This document shows positions 1-15,668 of a DNA stretch of 64,000 bases, piece after piece. The notes under the pieces were generated by a model, which searched no databases, was not told where the DNA came from, and was given only the letters and a program-made list of their open reading frames with translations. The first letter of the stretch is position 1. The number at the start of each line of letters is the position of its first letter. This DNA is from Limanda limanda (Eukaryota; Chordata; Actinopteri; Pleuronectiformes; Pleuronectidae), in assembly GCF_963576545.1 (NCBI RefSeq), contig NC_083649.1, positions 7,783,906 to 7,847,905 of the forward strand, written 5' to 3'. The translations under genes were made by a program, and so were the position numbers.

Positions 1-3000
1 GGACCGGCTCCAACTCCCCCAGGACCGGCTCCAACTCCCGCAGGACCGGCTCCAACTCCTCCAGGACCGGCTCCAACTCCTCCAGGACCAGTTCCAACTC
101 CTCCAGGACCGGCTCCAACTCCTCCCGGACCGGCTCCAACTCCTCCAGGACCGGCTCCAACTCCTCCAGGACCGGCTCCCGCTCTACCAGGTCCACCACT
201 TGTGCCTCCTGCCACAGTCCCACCAGTTGCACCATCTGTTCCAGTCCCACTTCCGTTAACAGCACTGTCTCCTCTTCCCACTCCTGTTAGACCACCTGAA
301 ACTCCACCTGCTCCTCCTGCACTGGTGGGACCTCCTACTACTCCTCCTGTTCCTCCGCCAGTGCCTGTTGTACCTTCTCTCAACCCATCAGGACCTCCCT
401 CGCCGTCTCCTTCACCTGGTGTGTCACCTCTGGGGACACCTGCAGACGGGACACAGAGGGAAAGCAAAACTTTAACGAGGATTCAAACTGAAAGAACAAA
501 ATCAGCAATTATTTACATCCAAACCAAGACGCCAGGTGAGTAGAGCTCCCATGTGGTATAAGACTGAAGTTTTACTGTTCTGAATTTATCATAGATTTGA
601 ATAGGTGTCTATTAAGAAGAAGGTTTAAATGTACATTGTTTTTATTTCATCTGGATTCATTTTTGTCACCTGGAGGTTTAAGAGGTTTGACTCCAGGCAA
701 GGTCCCACTTGAGACATCACCAGAACCTAAAGAAAATATACAGAGAGACTTTAGAAGAGTCAGGAAATGAATTCCTAATATTTTGATGTTGCCTTTTCAT
801 TTTTAACTTGTGATTATAAAGTCTGGATCATTAAATTTAATGTTTTTTAGAACACTATGTAAACGTTTTTTTTTTTCTTTAAATCTAAGGAAAAATGATG
901 CCGGACCTAATGTAAGGGGGATCTAAACTTACAGTCAAAACACTTTCAACACAAGTATATTGAAAAGATCCAATCAAAATTCATGTTGTATTGTATAACA
1001 ATGCTAGAAATGTCAAATAGACAAAATATTTATATAGATTATATTGCAACAGGTGATGACATAATGTAAATGGCCACATGGTGGCACTGTTCACACAAAT
1101 ATAACATCCCTTGTTTCTTTGCTTTCCACCAAATTTTTGTGTACTCTGTGAAACAGTGAGAGACTGAAACCTAATCTGTGTTTTAATAGTGACGCCACAG
1201 TGTCTGACAGAAGTGGATGAACACACACTGTTCACAGACAATCATATAAAAGTTCAATGAAATAAGCACTGACCTGGAACTTCGGTCCCATTGAGTCCTG
1301 TTTTATAAAAATAAATAAAGTCATCCATTTTAAAAGCATAAAAGTATGAAGACAAGTTTATTCCACCACTAATACTATCAAAACATTACGCTAAATAATT
1401 TGGCATCTTAATGTTGCATTAAAATGTGTAATGACAAACGTACCTGGTTTTGCTCCGATGATGGGGATTCCTGTTCCACTCAGGCCGTCTCCATCTCCAC
1501 CTGCTCCCACTGGTCTGCCAGATACACCAGTACCTCCTGTTTCAATATTGATGTAAAAGACTTTTCACATCTGTACAAATGTTTCATATTTTTCAGCTAA
1601 TGATATTTTAAAGTTTTGCTGTTGAGAATTAAGAGGCCTCAGGAGCAGTGAAGTCTGTCAGTCTCAGCAATGGGCAAATTAAGGGTTAATGTCGGAAATT
1701 TCCCAGTAAATATAAACCCACCTTCTCCTGCAGAACTCCCAGACCCTTCTATCACACCGCCAGCACCACCATCACCTGGAACAAGGGCAAAGTGTTTAAA
1801 GGGTTGAGATTTGAAAGTGGTGCAGTATGTGTGATTATTGATTCTTGATATGCCAAATCAATGACATAGGATTATTAAATTCTAAATGAATGGGTGTGAC
1901 AGAAGCATTAGACATCCTGACTAAAGATGTATTCCCATCCCTATTTTACATAAAAACTAATGGAAATCATGCAAACACAATGTAAATGTATTGTTTTATT
2001 AATATGTGATGATACAGATACCTTCTGATGCTGGGGCTGTTGTTCCTCTTGTTTCTCCAAGTCCTCCTCCTGATCCCAACAGAGAATCACATAGATAATC
2101 TTATTAGTGAGGAATTATTGACCCTAATCATTTTACAAAATATACAAAATCCGTATTCTGAATCCTCAAAACAGATGCGCACCACTGGGTCCAGCTGTTG
2201 TCCCTGCATCGCTGCCAGTGCTGGTGCCATTCACTGAACCACCAGTGCCTGTCCCTGTTCCTGCTCCTCCCGTATCAGTTCCAGTAGTAGTACCAGTACC
2301 AGTGCCGTTACCAGTTCCAGCACCTGTTCCAGTAGTAGTAGTACCAGTGCCAGTGCCAGTTCCAGTTCCAGTTCCAGTTCCAGCACCAGTTCCAGGAGTG
2401 ATAGTACCAGTGCCAGTACCAGTGCCAGTTCCAGCACCAGTTCCTGTAGTAGTAGTACCAGTGCCAGCACCAGCTCCTGTCCCCAGTGCAACTCCTCCAG
2501 GTTGTCCTAAAGTTTATGAATGAGAAAATCTTGTGAATTCACAAAGAAGAAGGTGAAGAGGTGCATGTGAACATCTCTCAGTTCAACCACATTATTGTGA
2601 CTTGTAGTATTTCACTAGGCCACAGTATAATGATGGGATATAAGACGTTTACTTTGAAACCACTTCTATCTTTCTACCTTTTTCGCTCACATGCTGAAAT
2701 CTCAAACTACTGTTAGAAATAACAACAATAATGACATCCAATATCCTTGGTATATTCCTATATCATCTATAGCTATACTTTAATGTTGCATTCCTGTTAG
2801 TATTTATATAACCTTGGTATTTGTTTATTTGAGGGCCACATGTAATCATAGCATGTAATGCAAGGGGCCTGCAGTTCTGAATAACCACCACAGAGAAAAC
2901 AAACGACAACCTCTGTACAACTAGATAAAATAAAAAATGGAGGAATAGAAAATCCATTAATAGGGATTCACAAAGTGTTTCATTGAAAGATTTAACCAGC

Positions 3001-6000
3001 AAACAGAACAAGAAGAAAACAATCTGCGTCCTTGTTCTCATTTTGAAACTCACCATCTCGTCCTACTCCACCTCCTAGTACTCCACCACCAGTTCCAACT
3101 TGTCCTACACCAGTTTAATATTTAAAAGATATGTGAATGGACATTCAATCAAAGCTACATCATCATGTTTTATAATGAGCAAAAGTTTTTTTTATTTTGA
3201 TACCGTATTTAGCAGCTTTTGATCCAGGTCCATAGCCTGTAAATAACATAAATAATTTCATTATTTACAGGATTCCAGCAAGTTAGTATTTGGAATAATC
3301 TAAAAATAAATTAATAAAATTTATATTGCCGTCAAACCTGTTCCATATCCTGCACGGTAGCCTCCTCCTGGTCCATAACCAGCACCAGGCACTGGTCCAT
3401 ATCCACCAGGTCCATATCCTGTCCTGCCTGTCCCTAGTGCTCCTCCGGTCCCAGGGCCGAAGCCCCCTGCTGCTGGGACACCAAATCCCACATTCACACC
3501 GGATCCTGGAGCTCCGCCACCACCAGGAAGCCCTGCGGTGGAGCAAATAGGTGAAAGACGTAGATTTAATAAAGACGAAGATTATAATGAGAAGCTGTTA
3601 AAATATATACCTACTCTGACAAGTTTGGTTTGTTTTGCATGGAAGTATATTTTCAGTCATGAAGAGCTTGTAACCTACTTGACAATTTAACTCCCTCAGA
3701 ATTGTCTTATTGTGAAGACCCAAAATCAAATTATTGCTTTAACCCTAATTGATTATATTTATATCACTTTTGAGCCCTTTATTTGTTAATACTAATTGTA
3801 AACTGAACGTTTTCTCATTAACATTATTCACATGTTTATCCCAAAGATACTGTGTGATGTATAAGTCGCACCGTATTTGAGGGACTTGGCTCCCCCAGGA
3901 TATCCTATGAGAGAAACAATATTTAAAGATGTGCTCACAGTTTGGGTTAAGTCTTTTTTTTTTTCATGTGCACAGATCAAGTACTGTTCGTTCTTTCCAG
4001 TATCTCTGACAAGGCTCCATTAATATTTCTACATCAACAAACCACACGTATTAAAGATGGGCAGGTATTAAAAAAAAGTTCAGGATCTAATTAAGATGTT
4101 CTTCTGTTTTGTACCTCCAGCGCCGCCTGGTCCAAAGCCACCTGGTCCACCTCCCGTTCCAACACCCGAACCAGGTATCCCACCAGTCCCTAGTCCAGCT
4201 CCAGGTCCACCACCAGTTGATACTCCAACACCTCTTCCTGGGACCCCTCCTCCTACTCCGAGCCCAGAACCAGGCCCAACTCCAAGTCCTCCACCACCTC
4301 CTGGCAGACCTGTAGCAGTTTATTAGAATCTGTCAATTAATCTGAGAGCTTTTGTTTTTAAATCAAGCACAATTGTTTTTTTCTTGATGACAAACAGATA
4401 AATAGGTAAATTAAGTTATTACCATATTTCCGAGCTTTGGCACCAGCATAACCTGCAAAGAAGAGACACATTAAAATCTTTTAAGAATTTACTAACCAGT
4501 GGACATATTTGAATTTTTGGCATTTGTCTGCATGTCCTTAACTTTCATCCTAAACTTTCATCCTAAACTTTCATCCTACCTCCAGGTCCATAGCCAGCAC
4601 CACCAGGTCCATATCCGGTACCTGCTCCGCCAGGTCCATATCCCGTACCTGCACCGCCAGGTCCATAACCAGCGCCAGCACCACCTGGGCTGACTCCAAC
4701 CCCAGGTCCATAACCAGTACCAGCACCACCAGGTCCAATGCCACCTTGTCCGACTCCACCTGGTCCATAACCGGTACCTGCACCGCCAGGTCCTACTCCA
4801 CCTGGTCCGTAACCAGTACCAGCACCACCAGGTCCGATTCCACCTTGTCCGACTCCACCTGGTCCATAACCGGTACCTGCACCGCCAGGTCCTACTCCAC
4901 CTGGTCCGTAACCAGTACCAGCACCACCAGGCCTGACTCCACCAGCTCCTGTTCCTCCCAGTGCTCCACTTAACATTCCTCGAAGGAGAAGAATTGTGGT
5001 AATTTATTTATATTCTTTTTTAAATACAGTTTTACAACAACAAAACAGTATGATACAACTTTTTAATTATATAACCGTTCTTACCATATTTACGAGCTTT
5101 GGCATCGGCGTCATACCCTGAAATAGAAGTATAGTAACAATATGTTTGCATTTGCTATTATTATACAGTTTCCTCTTGTAATATTGTGCTCAATTCCTGT
5201 GATTAGAATCAGCTGTTACCTCCAGGTCCAGGTCCGGTTCCGGCTCCTCCTAATCCAGCTCCAGCACCACCTGGTCCAAACCCAGTTCTACCGGGCCCAT
5301 AACCAGTTCCTCCAGGGCCAGTACCAGCACCACCTGGTCCGATTCCACCTTGTCCGACTCCACCTGGTCCATAACCGGTACCTGCACCGCCAGGTCCTAC
5401 TCCACCTGGTCCGTAACCAGTACCTGCACCGCCAGGTCCTACTCCACCTGGTCCGTAACCAGTACCAGCACCACCAGGTCCGATACCACCTTGTCCGACT
5501 CCACCTGGTCCATAACCGGTACCTGCACCGCCAGGTCCTACTCCACCTGGTCCGTAACCAGTACCAGCACCACCAGGTCCGATTCCACCTTGTCCGACTC
5601 CACCTGGTCCATAACCGGTACCTGCACTGCCAGGTCCTACTCCACCTGGTCCGTAACCAGTACCAGCACCACCAGGTCCGATTCCTCCTTGTCCGACTCC
5701 ACCTGGTCCATAACCGGTACCTGCACCACCAGGTCCTACTCCACCTGGTCCATAACCGGTACCTGCACCGCCAGGTCCTACTCCACCTGGTCCATAACCA
5801 GTACCAGCACCACCAGGCCTGACTCCACCAGCTCCTGTTCCTCCCAGTGCTCCACTTAACATTCCTTCAAGGAGAAGAATTGTGGTAATTTATTTATATT
5901 CTTTTTTAAATACAGTTTTACAACAACAAAACAGTATGATACAACTTTTCAATTAAATAATCGTTCTTACCATATTTACGAGCTTTGGCATCGGCGTCAT

Positions 6001-9000
6001 ATCCTGAAATAGAAGTATAGTAACAATATGTTTGCATTTGCTATTATTATACAGTTTCCTCTTGTAATATTGTGCTCAATTCCTGTGATTAGAATCAGCT
6101 GTTACCTCCAGGTCCGGTTCCAGCTCCTCCTAATCCAGCTCCAGCACCACCTGGTCCAAACCCAGTTCTACCGGGCCCATAACCAGCTCCTCCAGGGCCA
6201 GTACCAGCACCACCAGGTCCGATTCCACCTTGTCCGACTCCACCTGGTCCATAACCGGTACCTGCACCGCCAGGTCCTACTCCACCTGGTCCGTAACCAG
6301 TACCAGCACCACCAGGTCCGATTCCACCTTGTCCGACTCCTCCTGGTCCATAACCTGTACCTGCACCGCCAGGTCCGACTCCACCTGGTCCGTAACCAGT
6401 ACCAGCACCACCAGGTCCAATTCCACCTTGTCCGACTCCTCCTGGTCCATAACCGGTACCTGCACCGCCAGGTCCGACTCCACCTGGTCCGTAACCAGTA
6501 CCAGCACCACCAGGCCTGACTCCACCAGCTCCTGTTCCTCCCAGTGCTCCACTTAACATTCCTTCAAGGAGAAGAATTGTGTTAATTTATTTATATTCTT
6601 TTTTAAATACAGCTTTTCAACAACAAAACAGTTTGACACAAATGTTATATTATATAACCGTTCTTACCATATTTACGAGCTTTGGCATCGGCGTCATATC
6701 CTGAAATAGAAGTATAGTAACAATAGGTTTGCATTTGCTATTGTTATACAGTTTCCTCTTGTAATATTGTGCTCAATTTCTGTGACTAGAATCAGCTGTT
6801 ACCTCCAGGTCCAGTTCCGGCTCCTCCTAATCCAGCTCCAGCACCACCTGGTCCAAACCCAGTTCTACCGGGCCCATAACCAGCTCCTCCAGGGCCAGTA
6901 CCAGCACCACCAGGTCCGATTCCACCTTGTCCACCTCCACCTGGTCCATAACCGGTACCTGCACCGCCAGGTCCTACTCCACCTGGTCCGTAACCAGTAC
7001 CAGCACCACCAGGTCCGATTCCACCTTGTCCGACTCCACCTGGTCCATAACTGACCCCAGAGCCAGGTCCTGCTCCTGTGCTGGGGCCAACTCCTCCTCC
7101 TGGTCCTCTGCCTCCAAGGCCTCCAGCTGCACCAGTGCCTGCGCCGCCAGGACCGAATCCATAGCCCCCACCTGCTCCACCTGTCCCGATGCCTGAGCCA
7201 GGTCCCAGTCCTGTGCCGAGGCCAACTGTAACTCCTCCACCTGGTCCTCCTCCTCCAAGGCCAGACTGACCTGGAGAGATTGGGTCATGATTCTCAGCAA
7301 TACCTCAAAAAGTATATTCATCATGCCATTTTGCTTGTTTGTGCGAGTATGTCTCACCATATTTGCGTGCTTTGGCTGAGCCAGGGCCGTAACCTGTGGC
7401 ACAAAACAATGCTTTAATATATATCATATATATATAACGTATGTATATTTATTGGGTGCATCAGATTTACCCAAACCAGGTCCGCCTCCTGTTCCACCTC
7501 CTGTCCCGACTCCTCCTCCTGATCCAGGTGTGACCCCTGCTCCTCCTCCAGGAAGTCTTCCAGCACCAACCCCTAAAGCGCCTCCTTGACCAAGTGCACC
7601 TCCTCCAGCTCCAGCTCCTCCTGGTTCAGAAAATAAACAGGTGAACTAAAGCATTTTCAATAAATTTACAAATTAACACCAATGCATCATGCCGGTTATT
7701 TAACACATTAAATGATCACAAGCAGCAGTTGACCTTAAGGGTGACGCCCACACTGATGTGTCTTTACCGTATTTAGCTGCCGCTTTGGCTGGATTCTTTG
7801 ATTTGCCTGCCCCTGTAGTTGAGAGAAGAAACAATTCAATAGACAATGAGCATATTTGATCCTTTACATTTATCATTGACTTCATGTAACTCTACTGACA
7901 GCTGCCAAGGTTACTACACTGCTGGTTCCTGTGTACCTGATTTCGGTGATATGAGAGGGTAACCACGAAAAACCCCTGGCAGTTGTTGTCCCCGACCATC
8001 TAAGGTAAGAAACACACAGATACTCATACTGTAAAATAACAAAGTAAAAGCCTTGGATAACATTAATTATTTTCTATTATTTTTAGATTCAAAATCTAAA
8101 ATCTTAATTAAATATTTGTAAAATAACACAGTTTGTTTAGGGATTTAGAAACTGACTGCCTGCTCCTCCTGGTCCGGCACCACCCTGGCCGAGTACTCCT
8201 GCCCCTGCAAGGAATAAAGCAGGGATTCTTATTTTTAGGCCAGTTGCCTCTTCAAGAAGTTCCACTACAAGATTACTGACGTAAAAAAGTATTAACACAC
8301 CAGTCTGAGGCCCAAGTCCAGATCCTGTGGCCACTCCAGGGAGAACACCACGGCCTCCAAAACCTAGTGATGGGCAATGAAAAGACAGAATTCATCACAA
8401 TGTGTTATTTATTATTCTATGTTTATGTATTTTTTATGTTTCCTGTGTTACAACATACCTTGGCCTTGAACAAATCCTCCTTGATAGAGCCCAGGCACTC
8501 CTATTCCTGTGAGCAAAATTTCGAGTATTGTTCCATAAATCCAGTGTTTTGGTTTGATGATACATTATGAACTGAAGTTAACAGACGAGTGTCGTATTCT
8601 GGAATTTACCTGGAACTTGTTTTGATGCTTTACCACCGCTCTTCCCTCCAGGACCTCCCCCAGCGGTACCAGTCTGCGGAAGCAATGGAACTGAAACAGG
8701 AATGAAAGAAACAATCACTTTACTAAAGAATGTGATAAATAGTCGAAACAAGTTGTTCTACATAAAAACAACATAGCCTTTTTTTGTATTATAGTATTTG
8801 TTTTGATCATAAACAGTAGAATGTAATGTATAATGTCAAAACAAGTTTTATGTGAATAATTTTATCTACCTCCACCTTGCCCAACTCCAGCACCACCAGG
8901 CCCATATCCTGCACCCCCAGGCCCAACTCCAGCACCGCCAGGCCCATATCCTGCACCCCCAGGCCCAATTCCAGCACCGCCAGGCCCATATCCTGCACCC

Positions 9001-12000
9001 CCAGGCCCAACTCCAGCACCGCCAGGCCCATATCCTGCTCCCCCAACTCCAGCACCACCAGGCCCAACTCCAGCACCGCCAGGCCCATATCCCGCACCCC
9101 CAGGCCCAACTCCAGCACCGCCAGGCCCATATCCTGCTCCCCCAACTCCAGCATCCCCAGGCCCAATTCCAGCACCGCCAGGCCCATATCCCGCACCCCC
9201 AGGCCCAATTCCAGCACCACCAGGCCCATATCCTGCTCCCCCAACTCCAGCACCACCAGGCCCAACTCCAGCACCGCCAGGCCCATATCCCGCACCCCCA
9301 GGCCCAACTCCAGCACCGCCAGGTCCATATCCTGCTCCCCCAGGCCCAACTCCAGCACCGCTAGGCCCATATCCTGCTCCCCCAGGCCCAACTCCAGCAC
9401 CGCCAGGCCCATATCCCGCTCCCCCAAGCCCAACCCCTGCACCTCCAGGCCCATATCCTGCACCCCCAGGCCCAACCCCTGCACCTCCAGGCCCATATCC
9501 TGCACCCCCAGGCCCAACCCCTGCACCTCCAGGCCCATATCCTGCTCCCCCAGGCCCAACTCCAGCACCTCCAGGTCCATATCCTGCACCCCCAGGCCCA
9601 ACTCCAGCACCGCCAGGCCCATATCCTGCTCCCCCAGGCCCAACTCCAGCACCGCCAGGCCCATATCCTGCTCCCCCAGGCCCAGCTCCGGCACCACCAG
9701 GGCCATAACCTGTTCCACCGAGAGATGTTCCAGCTCCACCTAATGTCAGCAGATAAAAAATGTCATATTCTCAGCATTGAAATTATGTAATGTAAAAAGA
9801 TAAACAGAAGATTGTAGTTACTTGTTTTAGGAGGTTTGGGACCAGTTCCACCAGGTCCTGGATATTGACCAACACCTCCTGGTCCATAACCACCTCCATA
9901 GCCTCCTACGCCACCTGGGACATGACAGAGCTTTCTTTATTACACATACGATACGTCCTTCGAGGTAAGAACCGATAAGCTCCGATGACGCTGTAATTGG
10001 TTCATGTGACAATAAACTTTTTGATTTGATTTGATTTGAACTGTATAAAATATAAGTGAGCTTAAGAAAAAATACTTTGGGGTGAAACGTTGTGATCGAC
10101 TACTGACACTGACACTTGGTGTCTTGGTTGAGCATGTTTAATAGTGGTTACCCTGTCACTAGGATATTTTGGCTTCATTTATGTACAACGTGAGTGGAGC
10201 AAAGTGCTCTGACTAAACTGATGAATACATTGAATATACAATTTTTCTTAATTATAACATAAAACACATGGACTTGAACTGCTATTATTAATGCATTAAT
10301 TGTTCATGCACTTTTTGCATGTAAGAAGATAAACCTATCTTATATAGTGATATAATATATAGTAATTGTTGATTTTCAATCATGAATGCTGACGTCTGTA
10401 AATACACACTTAAATATATTTCCCATATTATAAAACTCATTCTTGCCAGAAGTGCCTTTTGAGTACTTAATGCTTTATGTACTAATTTCTAGATTTGAGA
10501 CAAGGGTCTCATGTTAGGACGAAGAAGTTGTAATCAAATGAAAACCACTGACCTCCAGGTCCGTAGCCTGTTCCAGCCCCGAGGCTTCCTGCTCCTAATG
10601 AGCAGATAAAAGAGAAACAACACTTAGTGCTTGCTATACTTTCTTTAGTTAGGTTACAATACACTACATCATGCATTAATGAATTCAGCGTGTCTTTGTG
10701 CGACTCCACCCTTTTGTTATGTGATACATGCATGAAACCTCACAAGGATTTACTTTGAAAAGGTTTGAAATACGGTTTGAAGTGTTCACGTTTGACTTTA
10801 AAACTTAACAATACACCAACTTAGTTTCTCTTTTCTCCAGGTCCCTGCGTTCATGGAATAGTTAATGCACACGTTGTCTTGAATTTGTGTGTTTGAACAG
10901 CAGTTTATAATTGCATGTCTCACATTGCTTGTTCAGGTGAACCAGGATGTTTGTGTGTTATTCTTCACGGGTGGAGCACGACAACACAAACACACTTGCA
11001 TGCACTTGTGGGCATCATTGTGTAGCGTAGATGTGTGTGCTGAGTCGGCCAGACGTTTGGTAAACTGGAAAGTGTGACATATAGTACGAGTCTTGTTTTC
11101 TGTGCTGACCTTGACCCCTTTCATACAGCGACATAATAGGAGGAATTCAAAAGGTTCCACAAAGCCGAACGTTAACCTCTTAATAATCGTTTGGATATTA
11201 TCACCAACATTCCTCATCCTGCGTATGCAACTCACATGTTTGGGGGGGGAATGAAAAACATAGAGGCCTGAAATTCCAAAGCAAATCAGTCTTTCTGACT
11301 GACGTGATGACTTCCGTCCTTTATCTGGGACCTGCCATGCCTGAGACATGAGTCGTTATCACTTCATGTGAGAGTGTGTGTGCATGAGGGTGGGTGGCTC
11401 CGGGGCGATGAGGAAAGGAAATAGCGGTGCATGTATGCAATCCTTATCCTGCTGCACTGAATTTACCAAAGGAAAAATATTTACAGTACAGGGGCTGATG
11501 ACCACTGATCCATGTGTGCATGAAGTAGTTTATGAGCGGATTCAGCTTAAATATGAATAATTCATGTCCAAACAAAGTTCTGGCAGAACTTAAACAATCT
11601 GTTCTTCTCAATGACACTGATACGATTATTATTGCAGATGATAAAGTTGTATAAGACACATACTTTAATCAAATATTTGAAGAATTAATCATCCAAAAAA
11701 CATTTTAAATTATTTCACGCTATGCCTTTTTAAGCAACGTGCTTTCAGTCAACTCAGTTTAATGACTTAATTATTGTTCCTCCTCTCAGCTCGGTAATGG
11801 GACATTTTATCGTCTACATACCTGTACCAGTGCGGCCTGGTTGGAATCCACCTGCACCAACTCCTCCAGCTCCAGGTCCGTAGCCCCCAGCGCCCTGTCC
11901 TGCTCCAAGCCCTCCGGTTGTTCCTCCACGACCACCGTAGCCACCTTCGACACACAGGTATGATTCCAAAATAAGTAAATCTGATATACATTAGCAGTGT

Positions 12001-15000
12001 TTTAAGAGTTTATAACCGTCTTGATGAATCTCTTCTGTACTTCATCGAAACAGCAGAACATTTTCCATGTTCAAGTTCAATATATTTGAACTTTCTGGCT
12101 GTGAAGCCTTTTTGTCCTAATTAAAGACTCCACTCTAATTAAAATAGTTTTTCTTTGATGGTTCTACGAAACAAAATCTCAAATCAGTGCGCCAATAACA
12201 CTGTCTTACCTGTTTTTGGAGGCTTTCCACCTGTAAGAAGAAAGTAATCATGACATTTTTACTTGGAGAGAATAAGGGAAAATGTTGCTCTACAAGAGCT
12301 GGAATTAACAATCAATACGTTAACCAGCCGTATTTTTCTTACCGGCACCAACACCTCCAAGGCCGACTCCTACACCACCATTGCCTGGACCAAAGGAGCC
12401 GGGTCTGAAACCTCCTTGTCCGACTCCCCCAGGTCCAACTCCACCAGGTCCAACTCCACCAGGTCCAACTCCTCCAGGTCTGAATCCACCGGGTCCTTGA
12501 CCACCATAGCCCCCTAAAGAATATGCACAGTACACCTTTGTACAGAAAGTATAAGCAGCAGCACAACATACACACACTTTTAGTCAGGTTTGTTTCCTTT
12601 TGATTGCAATTTGTATGATTAATATACAATTCATTAATCACTAGCAATTGCACCAGCAACTGATTTCATTAATGCAAAACTTCTTAATAATCTTAAATGT
12701 TTTTAAAGTATTCATTTGATCACCACAATGCATCTGAAAGCTGATTCCTGTGTGTTACTTCTAGCAAACAGTTGAACATGTTACTCCTTCTCGCATCCAC
12801 CTCCACCAACCCCTGATACCTGCACCAGCTCCTCCGGGTCCGGCTCCTCCACCAGGCTGAAATCCAGTCCCAGCTCCTCCACCAGGCTGAAATCCAGTCC
12901 CGGCTCCTCCACCAGGCTGAAATCCAGTCCCGGCTCCTCCACCAGGCTGAAATCCAGTCCCGGCTCCTCCACCAGGCTGATATCCAGTCCCGGCTCCTCC
13001 ACCAGGCTGAAATCCAGTCCCGGCTCCTCCGTATCCTGTTCCAGTTCCACCTGGTCCAAATCCAGCTCCAGGTCCTGCACCGGCTCCTACAGCAGCTCCA
13101 GCTCCTCCACCAGCACCAGCAGGTATGTATACACCTGATGCACAAGATGTTGAAAACCAAATGATGTATTAATTGCTTCAACTTATAATTGTTTGTTTTA
13201 ACTGCAGCGCTCCTCTAGTAAATTGTTATTTTTATTATTGCACTGTTCACTTGAAAAGAGCAGAAAAAGAGCTTGCAGCCAGCTGTTAACACATGAACTG
13301 TGTTTTCATTGCTGGGACGTCTAACACATGACAGGAATTTATGAGTCATCAGTAAAGACTAATGAGGCATCATTTTCTCCTCATTGCCAGCACTTATAAA
13401 ACCGCATTTAATTAGTTCAAATAAACAAGGATTACATTTAACAAGTGGGATCAGCTGCCACACAAGCTGAGTCAAGAAGTGTGTGTGTAGGGATTGTCAG
13501 TCCCTGTGCTTTCTGAGTTTCTCTGCTGATGATAGCAAACAGCGCCTCATCCAAAAGGCATTCTTCTTTGGTCATGATTCTCACACTTTTCTGCACCTAT
13601 ATTGTGTTTCACAAATCACAATCGCCAAGAATAGAAACAGAGCGAGCAAATAGCTATAAAAGGAAAGGTTCTTTAAGATCCCAAAGTCCAGATGTGAGAA
13701 GAAGAGGTCTGTAGGGATTCCTGAAGAATGTGAGTTACTGATCTCACAGTAATGCCATGTACAGCACATTAACAGCGCACAGTAAATAACTGAACTGCTC
13801 AGTCATTCCACTGTTCCCGCTGCATTCTGCAGGAGAGGACGACCTCCTCCTCCCTGAAGCTTTAGTTTTTTTGGGATCTTTATTGAAATTAAGCGTTGCA
13901 CAGGTAAAAGAGCAGTCTTTCAGACTGAATAAGTAATAATAAACTCATTTCATTACTCTTTTTTCTTTTTAGCCACTTGGCAGTTTATCTATGAAGGGAT
14001 GGCAATGTCTAGTTGGAGCCAATCCCAGCTGACTGTAGGCGGGGTTCCACCTGGAGGCATCATCACTGTATCGCAGGGATGAACACAGATAATCAGGGTT
14101 GTCTTAATTCTCTAAAGAACAGTGACCGGGGTAATTTGGTGCTGAAATTCATGGTTTTGGAGAATTTTTTGTAGAACCCCAGATCTTCATCTAAATATAT
14201 ATATATATATATTACAATGAATAATCCGGCTACTATCCTGGCTGGGGACTCTGATACAATCACTTAAGCTGCAGAGCCAAGAACAAACTTTTGTCAGTGG
14301 CAAACAAAATAGTAAGCAAACCCCAAAAGCCCTCGACCAAACTCTGTACTTAGAGGAGATAGCTCTCTCTCATCCTCCTTTCAGCCAGTTTGAGACTTTG
14401 AGCTCTGGGGGGCACTATAGAGCCCCTCAAAGTGACAGCCAATCCTCCGATGACAGGAACTATAACCTTCAACCACTTAGGACAATATTGAACTTAGGTG
14501 GTCAATAAGTTCTATTGAATTCTACTTTTAATCTGGTTCAAGGTTCCCTGGTGCAGTCTTTAGTTGATTTCAAAATGGATTTTAAATGATGATGTGCATA
14601 TGTTGTGGAGATTAGAAAGACAGTATACATCCTTGTGGCCAACTTTGTAATCACATCATACTTTGTTTTAAATTACGAGACCTTCGCTCATATCATCCGC
14701 TCTCTCCCCTCTTCTCCTCTACTGTCAGCTCCACTGTCTCCTCCCTAGCTCTGTCCCTGTCTTCATCTTCATCCAACATCTGCCCATTGCTGTTATCACA
14801 ACTATTCTTTCCGGGTAACTTCTCAGTTTACTTATGACAGTTAAAAAATACAGGAACCTGAGCACCAATACTGACTTTGTCCGTTTCAGTAAAACCAAAT
14901 CTCATAAACGTAACAACCAATGACAAGTCTCCTCACTCTGCACTGAGACAATCAGCCTGAAACACCCCTTAAAACGAGGAGTAGACTGAGGGCGTTCTCC

Positions 15001-15637
15001 TCACATCAACCAAATATCAACTTAAATAGAAGAGACAACGAGACAGTATGAGGGTGGAGGAGGTCTGGAGAACATGGCCATATGTAAAGCTTTTTAAAAA
15101 GTGCAGATTTTATCATATTTCTGTTGTACAGACCTAGAGGTCATTAAAAACATCCCTGTGCTTTGTGAAGACACAGAGAACTTTGCACTGTGACACTTCA
15201 TTCAAGCAAAGCTCCAGAAACTGATTGCTGAGTAGCTCTGTGTAAAATCACATGTTAAAGTTACAACACCAACAAACTAGAAATCATTCAACAGAAATGT
15301 CAACAGAGACATGTTCTGTTTATTACAGAGAGAAGAAATCTGAGTGGAGTTGGCAGAGTTCCTGAGGAGTTAAAGCCCATCCAGCACGAGCTGTGTTTGT
15401 TTTGCTCCACAGTTACATTATTAATGTAAAAAGGAGAGAGACTGGAAATGAGTTTGACCTTTGATTCACAGTTAATAAATCCATGCATTCATTCATAACA
15501 TCTTCACAGACCTGAAGACAAACCTGCAGAAATTGGAAAGATGATAACTAATAATATTGATTAATATGCTGTCAAATATCATTGCAAATACTTCTTGCAG
15601 TTTGCATTTTAGGAAAAATCTGCAGTTGGATTTTCTT

Positions 15638-15668
<31 letters not shown>

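Noticed and set aside
202..543. Plus-strand Pro-rich open frame and similar plus-strand Ser/Thr/Pro frames up to 13,100
   Set aside because: They are antisense readings of the glycine-rich elastin exons; the repeat units lack stops in several frames, and splice sites only fit the minus strand.
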